Below are positions 36,855 through 45,638 of a stretch of 64,000 nt of DNA, piece by piece; the stretch's first letter is position 1, and each line of letters starts with the position of its first letter. Source of the DNA: SAR202 cluster bacterium bin22 (lineage in GTDB: Bacteria; Chloroflexota; Dehalococcoidia; Lucifugimonadales; UBA3495); contig MPMM01000001.1 in the NCBI GenBank assembly GCA_002238505.1, positions 620,001-684,000 on the forward strand. The letters are read 5' to 3'. The translations under genes were made by a program, and so were the position numbers. Under the pieces are notes generated by a model, which saw only the letters and a program-made list of their open reading frames with translations, searched no databases and was not told the DNA's origin.

Positions 36855-36882
36855 GTAGGGGCGCACGGCCGTGCGCCCCTAC
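36855..36882. repeat. 28-bp perfect palindrome
   Basis: Arms GTAGGGGCGCAC and GTGCGCCCCTAC surround GGCC, giving a fully self-complementary 28-mer. It lies between genes, about 230 nt past the stop of protein B, without a T-run. Similar GTAGGGGCG-type palindromes are common dispersed repeats in bacterial genomes, so it is probably a repeat and not a gene-specific site. Confidence 0.7.
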
Positions 36883-37114
36883 CCTTGCGCCAATTTATAC
36901 CCGGCTTAAGCGTCATGCCCTCATAGATGGCGGACCCTGGCCGATAGTAAGGTAATGCCCATCCCACCCTGGCTTTAGTTTATATATGATGATGTGGGCG
37001 CTACCTGGACCGCTGTCAGGCGGCGGCCGGACTACCCGGGAAATCTTGCGACATGATCGGGCTTTCCCGAGTGTCCAGGCCGCTCCAATATGAGCAGGGA
37101 GATGAACTCTCCCT

Positions 37115-40100
37115 TTACTCCTCCACCAGCACCTTCACGTGGCCAATGACGAAGCCGGAGGCGGTGGAAGTATGGGTGATTTCCTGCCAGGAGTCGTGGC
37201 TGTCCTCGTCGGTTCCGGCGGTGAGAGTTACCGTCTGGGCCGTGTCCCAGTTCTCCGTGGTGAAGGTCAACTCGCTGGCGCTGACGGTTACGGTTCCGGC
37301 TGGTGATACGGTCAGGGTGACCGTCACGTCGGCAGCCGGCTGGGAGTCCAGTTTCACGGTGTAACTACTGGTACCCCCTTCCGCCATGGTGAGGCTGTGG
37401 CTGCTCAATACGGGCCACAGAGAGTCGTCATCATCGGCCACGGTGGAGTTGTTGGTTACCGACTGGGCCGAGAACTGGCCCAGGCTGTTTCCGGCGTCGT
37501 CCACCAGCAGGCCAGCCATGGCCGCGGTGAAGGAATTGTCATACGACACCTTCACCTCGTGAGCCAGGGTTATGGCCGAATCCAGGGTCAGGGAAAGTTC
37601 CTCGTCGGAAATCACGGCGTTGGTAATGTGCATCCGGTGGTCGTCGGCAAAGACGTCCACCAGGACCTGCAGATAGACGCTCGCATCAACCCCGGCGAAG
37701 GTGGACAGGGTGCGCAGACTACCGGAAATGTCCACGTCCTCGCTGAAGGAAATGGTGAGGGTCTTGCCGTCGGTGGAAGTAACCGCGCTAGCGAAGGTGG
37801 GCGCCACGGCATCCACCAAATGGTCCTCAGCACTTACGGCTGCATAGGTCAGATTTGCAGCGGTGTCATCCTCGTCCTCGATGCTTCCGTCGTTCAGGGC
37901 CAGGCCGTTTTCGGTTACGGTTATGCCGTCGGTGTCCTCATCCCCGCTCTGCACCTCGTACTCAAAGACCAGGGTAGCTGTCCCCGTGCCGCTTTCGTAG
38001 TCGGCCTCCCGCTCGTTGTCCCCAATGGTGAGCTTGACCGTCGGTTCGCCATCCACGTCCACGGCTCGGTCGAAGGACAGGGAGACGTTAATTGTCTCGC
38101 CGGCGACGTAGGTGCCATTGCTGGCGGGGGTGGAAGTTATGGCTGCCGTCGTTATGTAGGGACGGCCGTCCACCTTGTGGGCGCCCTGGCTTGTTATGCC
38201 GGTAATGGTTGCCTTGACCTTGTTCTCCGTGTCCAGCTCATAGACCCGGAAGGGGCCGTCTATGCCGTCGCTTTCCCGTGCCGTCAAGGCCACGCCGTCG
38301 GTGTCCAGGTCAGTTGCCTGTACCGTGTAGGAGAAGACTAGGGTCTTGGACTCGTCGCCGCTGCTGTAGGTGGCATCCCTGCGGATGTCCGTATCCCCAA
38401 GTTCCAGCCGGATGGTGGGGCGGCCCAGGACTTCTACTTCCTTGTCGAAGGTGAGGGAGACTTCAATGTCTTCTCCCAACCGATAGGTGTCCCCTTCCGC
38501 CGGGCTGGAGGTGAAGGCGGCGCTTTCTATGTAGGGAAGCCGGCCGTCTATTGTGTGGGAGGCCTGGATTTCCAGCGCCGGTATAAAGTCGTTCACCGTT
38601 GTTTCCGTGTCCGGTATCCGCACCGATCCCGTGCCGATGAATCCGGTGCGTTCGGGGACCGAGATGCCGTCGGTGTCCAGGTCATTCTCTTCGATGTCAT
38701 AGCGGAAGGTCAGGGTATTGGTCAGGGAACCGGAGGCGTACTTGGCGTTTTCCTGCCTGCCGTCGGTCGCTGACCCAATCCACAGCGGGACGTAGGGCAG
38801 GCCGGCAACTGAGACGGTCTGGTCGAAAGTGAGGGCAACGTCTATGTCGTCCCCATACCGGTAGGCAACGCCGTTGGAAGGGGTTGAGGATATCGCAACG
38901 CCGGTAACGTAGGGACGACCGTCAACCTTGTGCTCCGGCTGAGGGTCGGTTGACAGGTCCAGGAAATAGGTGTTTACGTAAACCTCGCCGTCGCTTTCCG
39001 AAACTCTGCCCGACCCGTTGATGGCATACTGCCCTCCTCCGCTCAACGTGTTTTCCAGGGCTGCCAGGGCAATTCCATCGGAGTCAGCGTTATTAACGTC
39101 GACTTGGTACTGGAAGACCAGGGTATCCGTTCCCGAGCCGCTGCTGTACGGGAACTGGGTGGCGGTGCCTGTTCCATCGCCTATTTTTACCTTGATCCAG
39201 ACAGCGCCTTCCACTTTAACGGGCCGGTTGAACTGCATGCTTACATCTATGGACTCGCCCTTGCGGTAGGTGTCTCCGCTGGCCGGCGTGGATGTGACAC
39301 TCATATCTACCAGGAATGGCTTGCCGGAGACTATCTGGTCCGAATCCTCGCCAATTCCCTGGTACTTGTAGTTGATCTCGGTACTGTCGGCCTGGGTTGT
39401 GATGGTGGCGCCGTCGTCGTGTTCTCTGTCGGGTATTTCGATCCCGTCCCGGTCAATATCGGCCCAGATGACATCGTACTCATAAGTGAGGGTGTCAGTG
39501 CCCGAGCCGCTCACGTAATCCGCGGAACGCGCATTACCGTAGGATTGTTGTTCAAGATTGAAGTCAAGCTCAAGGTCGTCGCCAGATACCACCACAGCCT
39601 CGGTGAACTGCTGCTTGATGGTGATGGTCTCGCCCGGCTCATACCCCCAGGAGTTCTCTGGGTCGGAAGACACCCAGATCTTTTTGGCGCCGGGGCCGTC
39701 ATCGTCCGTGATAGTTATTGTGCATTCCGTTGAGCCGAAGACATGGCCTTCAGGCTCGAACCAGACTTTGAACTGCTCAGAATTCTCTGAGACGGTGTCC
39801 TCAGTGGTCTGAAAGGTCTTGGTCATTCGCCGCTGTCGCCAGGCGTACCAGTAATTGCCGTCCTGCCTCACCCGGTCCAGAGCCGGAAAGTCGCGTTCAT
39901 CGGCGGTGCCGGGAGTTGTTGACCAGTACACCTCGAAAGGTTCTGCCGCTCCGGTGCCCGTGGGCTCGCCCCAACTAACGTTGAGAACGGCCACCTCGAA
40001 ACTGTCGCCTTCCGTTACCGGACCGTCGGGACACTCTATGTCATGCCAGGGCCTGACGGCGTGGGCCGGAGTTGGGACCAGGGCAGCCAGCAGCACCAGT

Positions 40101-40183
40101 CCGGCGACTAGCAGTCCCGCTATGGGCAGCACTGCCGCGCCCGGCCTTTTCATTCCTTCAAACTCTTGAGAGATAGACTTCAT
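37115..40183 (-). CDS. Giant secreted modular beta-sandwich protein B
   Basis: A 1,022-residue paralogue of protein A. It has a signal peptide ending PTPAHA, a Calx-beta-like domain with paired cysteines (DIECPDG; GSTECTITITDDDG), five repeat modules starting KIWVSSDP, VDMSVTSTPASGDTYRKGE, TGVAISSTPSNGVAYRYGD, ESAAFTSSPAEGDTYRLGE and TTAAITSTPASNGTYVAGE, then a SwmB-like domain (FASAVTSTDGKTLTISFSED) and the terminal domain ending GHVKVLVEE. AGGAG lies seven bases before the ATG. A second in-frame ATG ten codons on is possible. The last 345 residues are more than 90% like protein C by eye. Acidic throughout, with no membrane anchor. Confidence 0.85.
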   Translation of the reverse strand: MKSISQEFEGMKRPGAAVLPIAGLLVAGLVLLAALVPTPAHAVRPWHDIECPDGPVTEGDSFEVAVLNVSWGEPTGTGAAEPFEVYWSTTPGTADERDFPALDRVRQDGNYWYAWRQRRMTKTFQTTEDTVSENSEQFKVWFEPEGHVFGSTECTITITDDDGPGAKKIWVSSDPENSWGYEPGETITIKQQFTEAVVVSGDDLELDFNLEQQSYGNARSADYVSGSGTDTLTYEYDVIWADIDRDGIEIPDREHDDGATITTQADSTEINYKYQGIGEDSDQIVSGKPFLVDMSVTSTPASGDTYRKGESIDVSMQFNRPVKVEGAVWIKVKIGDGTGTATQFPYSSGSGTDTLVFQYQVDVNNADSDGIALAALENTLSGGGQYAINGSGRVSESDGEVYVNTYFLDLSTDPQPEHKVDGRPYVTGVAISSTPSNGVAYRYGDDIDVALTFDQTVSVAGLPYVPLWIGSATDGRQENAKYASGSLTNTLTFRYDIEENDLDTDGISVPERTGFIGTGSVRIPDTETTVNDFIPALEIQASHTIDGRLPYIESAAFTSSPAEGDTYRLGEDIEVSLTFDKEVEVLGRPTIRLELGDTDIRRDATYSSGDESKTLVFSYTVQATDLDTDGVALTARESDGIDGPFRVYELDTENKVKATITGITSQGAHKVDGRPYITTAAITSTPASNGTYVAGETINVSLSFDRAVDVDGEPTVKLTIGDNEREADYESGTGTATLVFEYEVQSGDEDTDGITVTENGLALNDGSIEDEDDTAANLTYAAVSAEDHLVDAVAPTFASAVTSTDGKTLTISFSEDVDISGSLRTLSTFAGVDASVYLQVLVDVFADDHRMHITNAVISDEELSLTLDSAITLAHEVKVSYDNSFTAAMAGLLVDDAGNSLGQFSAQSVTNNSTVADDDDSLWPVLSSHSLTMAEGGTSSYTVKLDSQPAADVTVTLTVSPAGTVTVSASELTFTTENWDTAQTVTLTAGTDEDSHDSWQEITHTSTASGFVIGHVKVLVEE

Positions 40184-40231
40184 TCTGCGCTCCTGAGGCT
40201 AGGTATGGGGGTTGGAGCTGTTCATTCAGCA

Positions 40232-40307
40232 TTTATAAATGACAGTTTAAGCAAATGCTGTGAATATAAAGTGAAAAAGCAGTCTTGCCCTATGAAGATC
40301 GTGTGAA
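40232..40307 (-). promoter_or_regulatory. Promoter with TTCAC direct-repeat operator, gene B
   Basis: On the minus strand TTCAC (40303-40307), TTCAT (40292-40296), TTCAC (40271-40275) and TTCAC (40260-40264) show spacings identical to gene A: 11, 21 and 11 nt. TATAAA at 40232-40237 is the candidate -10, again 22 nt from the last repeat. An AGGAG ribosome-binding site and the ATG follow about 48 nt downstream. Confidence 0.75.
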
Positions 40308-40345
40308 GCTCGGGGAAAGCGAGGACAAGAAAATGAGAGGCCTGG

Positions 40346-40383
40346 GGCAGTCCCCGCCTTGTTGAGATCCGGCGGGGACTGCC
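40346..40383 (-). terminator. Hairpin after protein C gene
   Basis: Thirteen-base arms GGCAGTCCCCGCC and GGCGGGGACTGCC pair perfectly around a 12-nt loop, 26 nt past the stop of protein C. On the minus strand the following sequence has no immediate T-run (TTTT only after 14 nt), so it may be rho-assisted or protect the 3' end. Confidence 0.55.
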
Positions 40384-40409
40384 GAGAGTCATTGCCTCTG
40401 GCTCTACGT

Positions 40410-43400
40410 TTACTCTTCCACCAGCACCTTCAGATGGCCGGTTACAAATCCCGTGGTTTCGGAGGTATGGGTGATTTCCTGCCAGGAGTCGTGGCTGTCC
40501 TCGTCGGTTCCGGCGGTGAGAGTTACCGTCTGGGCCGTGTCCCAGTTTTCTGTGGTGAAGGTCAACTCGCTGGCGCTGGCGGTTACGGTTCCGGCTGGTG
40601 ATACAGTCAGGGTGACCGTCACGTCGGCATCCGGCTGGGAGTCCAGCTTCACGGTGTAACTACTGGTACCGCCTTCCGCCATGGTGAGGCTGTGGCTGCT
40701 GAGAACGGGCCACAGGGAGTCGTCATCATCGGCCACGGTGGAGTTGTTGGTCACCGACTGGGCCGAGAACTGGCCCAGGCTGTTTCCGGCGTCGTCCACC
40801 AGCAGGTCGGCCATGGCCGCGGTGAAGGAATTGTCATACGACACCTTCACCTCGTGACCCAGGGTCAGGGCTGAGTCCAGGGTCAGGGAAAGTTCCGCGT
40901 CGGAAATCTCTGCGTTGGTAATGTGCATCCGGTGGTCGTCGGCAAAGACGTCCACCAGGACCTGCAGATAGACACTGGCATCCACGCCGGCGAAGGTGGA
41001 CAGGGTGCGCAGACTGCCGGAAATGTCCACGTCCTCGCTGAATGTGATGGTGACGGTCTTGCCGTCAGTGGAGGTAACCGCGCTGACGAAGGTGGGTGCC
41101 ACGGCGTCCACCAGTTGATCTTCAACACTAATGGCTGCATAGGTCAGGTTGGCAGCGGTGTCATCCTCGTCCTCGATGCTGCCGTCGTTCAGGGCCAGGG
41201 CGTTTGCGGCTACGGTAATGCCGTCGGTGTCCTGATCCCCGCTCTGGACCTCGTCCTCAAAGACCAGGGAAGCTGTACCCGTGCCGCTTTCGTAGTCGGC
41301 CTCCCGCACGTTGTCCCCAATGGTGAGCTTGACCGTGGGTTCTCCTGCAACGTCCACGGCCCGGTCGAAGGTCAGGGAGACGTCAATAGTCTCGCCGGCG
41401 ACATAGATGCTATTGCTGGCGGGGGTGGAAGTTATGGCGGCCGCCGTTATGTAGGGACTCCCGGCCACCTTATGGCTTGCCTGGTTGTCCAGGCCCGGTA
41501 TTCTCCCCCTCGAAAAATTGCTGGTTCCCGGTTCCTTTATGTTGCCGCCATTGAACCCGCCGCTGGGGAGCGACAATATACCCACGCCATCCGTGTCCAT
41601 GTCACTCGCCTGAACCACATAGCTGAACTTCAGGGTGTCGGTGCCGGACCCGCTGCTGTAGGTTGCACTCCTCTGGCTTGGCGATGGTCCCAGCAGAATC
41701 TTGATGGCGGGGGTGTCCTGTACCTCGACCGCATAGTAGAAAGTCAGGGAAATTTCGATGGTTTCACCCATCCAGTATGTGTCGCCCGTCGCGGGCGTTG
41801 ACGTAATGGCATTGGCGCTTACCGACGGCAGGAACCCGTACACCTTTTGCCCTTCCTGGTCGGGCAGCGTCGGTATGTCCCGGATTGCCGCCACCGTAGT
41901 CCCCGAGGCATAAATGGTCCCGGACTCCAGGATTCTTCTCCCTTCAGAAATGGATATGCCGTCGTCATCCCGCTGCTGCGCCCCCACCCGGTGGGTGAAG
42001 ACCAGTTTATTGCCTTCAGGGGTGCTGGAATAGGATGCGGTCCAGGTCTCGGTGTTAGTACCGTCCCCGATGGCTATGGGAATGCTGAGGGGCGAGGTCG
42101 CTGACACGTCCTGGTCAAAAGTGGCGATGAAACTAATGCTGTCCCCAATGCGGTAGTGGGTACCGTTGGGCGGTGTGGAGGTAACCTCCAGGGCCGTGAC
42201 GTAGGGGCGCCCATCCAGCTTGTGGCTCTCCTGGTCGGCAAGTCCCGTGTAGTAGGCACTGATTTCAAGGTCGTCGGGGTCGGTAATGGACCCCGTTCCG
42301 CTAAAGCCGAAAGCGGTCCCTCCCGAGTCAACAGTCCCGTCAATCACCAGGATTCCGTCGGTGTCCTGGTCCTTGGCCTGGACAGTGTACTTGAACACCA
42401 GGGTGTCGGAGTCAGTGCCACTATCATACGCGGCGCCTCGCCAGGTATCATCTCCCTCGCCCACCCGCAAGCCAAGGAGGACCTGGCCGTCCACCTCGAC
42501 GTTCCGGTCGAACTCCAGCTCAAACTCAATCACCTCACCCGCGCGGTAGGTGTCGTTCCCGGCCGGCGTGGAGACAATAGTCAGTTCCTCCACATGTGCC
42601 TTGCCGCTTACCTGCTGGTCGGAGTCTGCGGCCGCGCCTTTGTAGGTGGAGTTAACCGCGGCGCTGTCGTCTTCAGTAGCTATTGATCCGCTGCCGCCAT
42701 AGTCTGAGGCGTTTATCGAGATTCCGTCCCGGTCCTCGTCGGCTGCCGCCACCGTATATTCGAAGGTAAGAGTATTGGTGCCTGAACCGCTGACATAGGC
42801 GGCGCTCCGTCTTGCTTCGGTGTCGTCGCCTCCAATTTGTATCCCGACGTTGACGTCGCCGGTAACGGTAACGTCTTCGGTAAACTGCTGCTTGATGCGG
42901 ATGGTTTCTCCCCGCCCGTAGATGGAGTCAGGGTTTGTTGACTCTTCATCGTCACCACCGGGGGTACTGTCTATCCACGTCTTCCAGGCCCCGGGGCCGT
43001 CGTCGTCCACAATAAGCATGCCGCAAGCCGTCCAGCCAAAGACTGGGCCTGCCGGGTCGAACCACACTCTGAAAGACTCTCTCCTCTCCGACCAGGTGTC
43101 TTCCGTAGTGTAGAAAGTCTTGGACATTTCCCTGGATAGCCAGGTCTCCGCATAGGTGCCCTGCTGTCTTTCACGTTTGACGGCGGTGTAGTCATCTTCT
43201 TTGGCGGTGCCGGCGGTGGTTGACCAGTACACGTCAAAGGTCTCACCATGCTCCTCGGAAGCTCCTGTGAGCCTGGTATTGCGCACTTTCATTACGAAAC
43301 TGTCGCCTTCATCTATGAGGTTGTTGGGGCAGGTAGCGCTGTACCAGGGGCTGGTGGTGGCGTAGGCGGGGGTCGGAGCCAGCGACGCCAGTAATACCGC

Positions 43401-43472
43401 CAGTCCGACCACTGCCAGCGCTGCCAATCCGACCTTTCTTGTTGCGCCAAACCTGCAAGGGGTTGCTTTCAT
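40410..43472 (-). CDS. Giant secreted modular beta-sandwich protein C
   Basis: A 1,020-residue paralogue. It has a signal peptide ending PTPAYA, a Calx-beta-like domain with paired cysteines (SATCPNN; GWTACGMLIVDDDG), five modules starting KTWIDSTPGG, EELTIVSTPAGNDTYRAGE, TALEVTSTPPNGTHYRIGD, SANAITSTPATGDTYWMGE and TAAAITSTPASNSIYVAGE, then SwmB-like and terminal domains ending GHLKVLVEE. The middle (for example GFLPSVSANAITSTP and SRGRIPGLDNQASHKV) is closest to protein A, while the C-terminal third is almost identical to protein B, so the gene looks mosaic. AGGAG seven bases upstream fixes the ATG. No anchor is visible. Confidence 0.85.
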   Translation of the reverse strand: MKATPCRFGATRKVGLAALAVVGLAVLLASLAPTPAYATTSPWYSATCPNNLIDEGDSFVMKVRNTRLTGASEEHGETFDVYWSTTAGTAKEDDYTAVKRERQQGTYAETWLSREMSKTFYTTEDTWSERRESFRVWFDPAGPVFGWTACGMLIVDDDGPGAWKTWIDSTPGGDDEESTNPDSIYGRGETIRIKQQFTEDVTVTGDVNVGIQIGGDDTEARRSAAYVSGSGTNTLTFEYTVAAADEDRDGISINASDYGGSGSIATEDDSAAVNSTYKGAAADSDQQVSGKAHVEELTIVSTPAGNDTYRAGEVIEFELEFDRNVEVDGQVLLGLRVGEGDDTWRGAAYDSGTDSDTLVFKYTVQAKDQDTDGILVIDGTVDSGGTAFGFSGTGSITDPDDLEISAYYTGLADQESHKLDGRPYVTALEVTSTPPNGTHYRIGDSISFIATFDQDVSATSPLSIPIAIGDGTNTETWTASYSSTPEGNKLVFTHRVGAQQRDDDGISISEGRRILESGTIYASGTTVAAIRDIPTLPDQEGQKVYGFLPSVSANAITSTPATGDTYWMGETIEISLTFYYAVEVQDTPAIKILLGPSPSQRSATYSSGSGTDTLKFSYVVQASDMDTDGVGILSLPSGGFNGGNIKEPGTSNFSRGRIPGLDNQASHKVAGSPYITAAAITSTPASNSIYVAGETIDVSLTFDRAVDVAGEPTVKLTIGDNVREADYESGTGTASLVFEDEVQSGDQDTDGITVAANALALNDGSIEDEDDTAANLTYAAISVEDQLVDAVAPTFVSAVTSTDGKTVTITFSEDVDISGSLRTLSTFAGVDASVYLQVLVDVFADDHRMHITNAEISDAELSLTLDSALTLGHEVKVSYDNSFTAAMADLLVDDAGNSLGQFSAQSVTNNSTVADDDDSLWPVLSSHSLTMAEGGTSSYTVKLDSQPDADVTVTLTVSPAGTVTASASELTFTTENWDTAQTVTLTAGTDEDSHDSWQEITHTSETTGFVTGHLKVLVEE

Positions 43473-43522
43473 GTTGTACTCCTGATCAATAGGTGCGCGG
43501 GTTGGAGATGGTCCTTTCAGCG

Positions 43523-43598
43523 CACATAAAGGCCAGTTTAATAAATGGAAGTGAATATAAAGTGAGAAAAGACGCAGGTTTTATGAAGATGACGTGAA
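43523..43598 (-). promoter_or_regulatory. Promoter with TTCAC direct-repeat operator, gene C
   Basis: On the minus strand TTCAC (43594-43598), TTCAT (43583-43587), CTCAC (43562-43566) and TTCAC (43551-43555) repeat the 11-21-11 spacing of genes A and B. TTTATA fills the second pair. TATGTG at 43523-43528 is the candidate -10, 22 nt away. The flanking sequence outside these blocks differs among the three genes, so the match is not just recent duplication. Confidence 0.75.
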
Positions 43599-43843
43599 AA
43601 TCACCTTCGTTCTCAGGGTGGTGGTTGTTTGGGGGGCACGGTCGCCGTTGCCATGTGGGAGTGGGAGAGGCCTGTCCCGCGCACTTATTGCCGGACTGAA
43701 CAGCCTGTATTTGACCCCCTGTTGCTTTCAGTCAGAGGAGACAATTCGAGGGGAATGACGGAAAGGGGGACGGCCAGGAATATTGTTCCGTGTGAGCCCG
43801 GGTAGGCGCTGAAACTCCCGCAGGGTCTTTCTCGATTATCCAA

Positions 43844-43913
43844 GATGTCCATTCCCCCTTGATGGGGGAAGGTTAGAGCCTTTCCTGAGCCTGCCGAAGG
43901 AATGGGGGTGAAA
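43844..43913. repeat. Long REP-like repeat unit, copy 4
   Basis: About 70 nt, closely matching 23074-23141. The TTCCCCC/GGGGGAA hairpin is followed by GGTTAG, the core CCTGAGCCTGCCGAAGG and AATGGGGGTGAAA. The two copies differ at scattered positions and keep the hairpin through paired changes, which suggests the structure is maintained. Confidence 0.7.
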
Positions 43914-44132
43914 GTGCAAGGCAACGAGTCAACTGGCCGAAGAACGCCCTCCTCACCCTAACCCACTCCCGCCAAGGGAGAGGGAAAAGCGAAAGACCCT
44001 GGAAACTCCAGGCTGTCGCTGTAATACCTGGGTACCGTCTGATAATATGGTTTGCGAAATATGGATTGATATGGGTGCCGGGCCTCCCTCGAGAAAGGTC
44101 TCACACGGGGGGCCGGATCCCTGGAGCAGCAA

Positions 44133-45464
44133 ATGTTCGAGAGCCTGACCGACAAACTCACCGGAATTTTCAACCGCCTGTCCAGCAAGGGACGCTTGAC
44201 CGAAAAGGACATCGACGACGCCCTCGCGCAGGTGCGCCGTTCCCTGCTTGAGGCGGACGTGAATTTCCGGGTCGCCCGGGACTTTGTTGCCAAGGTAAAG
44301 GAACGCTCCATGGGCGCCGATGTTCTCGAAAGCCTCACCCCGGGCCAGCAGGTCGTCAAGGTCGTCCACGAGGAACTGACCGAAATCCTCAGTGGCGGAG
44401 ACCACCGCCTCACCCCCGCAAGTCAGCTTCCCTCAGTGCTGATGCTCGTCGGCCTGCAGGGTTCAGGCAAGACCACCACCGCAGCCAAGCTGGCCCTGCA
44501 GTTGAGAAAACAGGGCCACACTTCCATGCTCATTGCCGCGGATTTGCGTCGCCCGGCGGCCATTTCCCAGCTGGAAACCCTGGGTCGCCAGCTTGATGTA
44601 CCCGTTTATTCAGAAGACCCCAAACTGTCAACCGTCCCCCAGGTCGTCAAGAACGGCGTGGAGCGCGCCGCCCAGCAGGGCATGACCTGGGCCATCATCG
44701 ATACCGGTGGCCGCCTCCACATAGATGACGAACTGATGGAGGAACTGGAACAGGCCAGGGCCATCGCCAACCCTCACGAAACCCTCCTGGTAGTGGACGC
44801 CATGACCGGCCAGGACGCCGTCAACGCAGCCCAGGAGTTCCATGATCGAATCGGCCTCTCTGGGCTGATCATGACCAAGATGGATGGCGATGCTCGTGGT
44901 GGCGCCGCTCTTTCCGTCACCCGCGTTACCGGGGTTCCCATCAAGTTCATGGGCGTTGGCGAAAGGCCCGATGGCCTCGAGCAGTACCACCCGGACCGGT
45001 TGGCCTCCCGAATCCTGGCCATGGGCGATGTCCTTACCCTCATCGAAAAGGCCCAGGAGGCGGTGGACGAAAATCAGGCAAAAGAACTGGAGCGCAAGTT
45101 CCGGGAGGCTACCTTCGACCTGGAGGATTTCCTTCAGCAGATCCAGAGCGTCAAGAAGATGGGTTCCCTGAGCCAGATAATGGAAATGATCCCCGGCATG
45201 GGCAACATGAACCGGAAGATGCCCACCGACTTGGACGACGACCAGATTAAGCGAGTTGAGGCCATCATCCAGTCCATGACCCCGGAAGAACGGCGACGCC
45301 CCGAACTCCTCAATGGCAGCCGGCGGCGGCGCATCGCCCGGGGCAGCGGAACAACTCCCGCCGACATCAACCGTCTCATGAATCAGTTCAAGCAGACCCA
45401 GAAACTGGTCCGCCAGTTCTCCCGCACCCGCAACCCCCGCAGCCTCATGCGCATGTTCCAGTAA
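44133..45464 (+). CDS. ffh: Signal recognition particle protein Ffh
   Basis: GTPase that binds SRP RNA and signal sequences and targets ribosomes to FtsY and SecYEG. The 443-residue protein has the N domain helical bundle, G1 GLQGSGKTTTAAKLA near residue 105, AADLRRPAAISQL, G3 IIDTGGRLHIDDEL, G4 IMTKMDGDARGGAALS, and a methionine-rich M domain with IMEMIPGMGNMNRK and SRRRRIARGSGTTPADINRL. Length is typical. No rpsP or ylxM neighbour is present, unlike the common Gram-positive arrangement. Confidence 0.97.
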   Translation: MFESLTDKLTGIFNRLSSKGRLTEKDIDDALAQVRRSLLEADVNFRVARDFVAKVKERSMGADVLESLTPGQQVVKVVHEELTEILSGGDHRLTPASQLPSVLMLVGLQGSGKTTTAAKLALQLRKQGHTSMLIAADLRRPAAISQLETLGRQLDVPVYSEDPKLSTVPQVVKNGVERAAQQGMTWAIIDTGGRLHIDDELMEELEQARAIANPHETLLVVDAMTGQDAVNAAQEFHDRIGLSGLIMTKMDGDARGGAALSVTRVTGVPIKFMGVGERPDGLEQYHPDRLASRILAMGDVLTLIEKAQEAVDENQAKELERKFREATFDLEDFLQQIQSVKKMGSLSQIMEMIPGMGNMNRKMPTDLDDDQIKRVEAIIQSMTPEERRRPELLNGSRRRRIARGSGTTPADINRLMNQFKQTQKLVRQFSRTRNPRSLMRMFQ

Positions 45465-45544
45465 GTGGGACCGGGAAACGGAGTGGACCTTGCGGGCAGG
45501 TGGCTCGAGACGAAACTTGCCGTAGTCCTTGGCTGTCCCGTAGT

Positions 45545-45562
45545 CCCGAACTTGTCGAAGGG
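45545..45562. repeat. Degenerate REP-like core, copy 5
   Basis: CCCGAACTTGTCGAAGGG keeps the CCC/GGG ends and CGAAGGG of the core, with GAGCCTG changed. It lies in the 174-nt gap between the convergent ffh and alkA genes. Confidence 0.5.
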
Positions 45563-45638
45563 CCCCACGTTAGGGTTTCGACAATCTCGCCAATGATAGG
45601 CTGGACATCTGGCCCATCGCACAAATACCGGAAAGTGG

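Larger units (their letters stand above)
36509..37114 (-). other. Upstream region of protein A with palindrome
   Basis: 606 nt without a gene. It holds the protein A promoter with its TTCAC array (36563-36638) and a 28-bp perfect palindrome (36855-36882). Just after the protein B stop is a 7-bp hairpin AGGGAGA/TCTCCCT (37096-37114) without a T-run. The rest shows nothing I can name. Confidence 0.6.
40184..40409 (-). other. Short interval between proteins C and B
   Basis: 226 nt that carry the protein B promoter array (40232-40307) and the terminator-like hairpin after protein C (40346-40383). The intergenic arrangement is compact, so each gene is probably transcribed separately. Confidence 0.55.
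43473..44132. other. Divergent region between protein C and ffh
   Basis: 660 nt without a supportable gene. It holds the protein C promoter array (43523-43598), a long REP-like unit (43844-43913) and a short CCC/GGG-rich imperfect hairpin near 43960-43985. No ffs-like RNA was found. GGAGC six bases before the ffh ATG is the ribosome-binding site. Confidence 0.6.

Noticed and set aside
37397-38341. A 314-codon open frame antisense to protein B (and a similar one at 40923-41801 in protein C)
   Set aside because: It reflects the repetitive, biased sequence of the surface-protein genes. The two antisense frames are alike only because the sense genes are.
33056-43472. Sortase or C-terminal sorting anchor in the three giant proteins
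   Set aside because: None has an LPXTG-like motif, terminal hydrophobic segment or basic tail. All end directly after the last beta domain.
43611-44132. SRP RNA gene (ffs) next to ffh
   Set aside because: No GGAAGCA-type tetraloop stem of SRP RNA could be identified, so a 4.5S RNA call is not supported.
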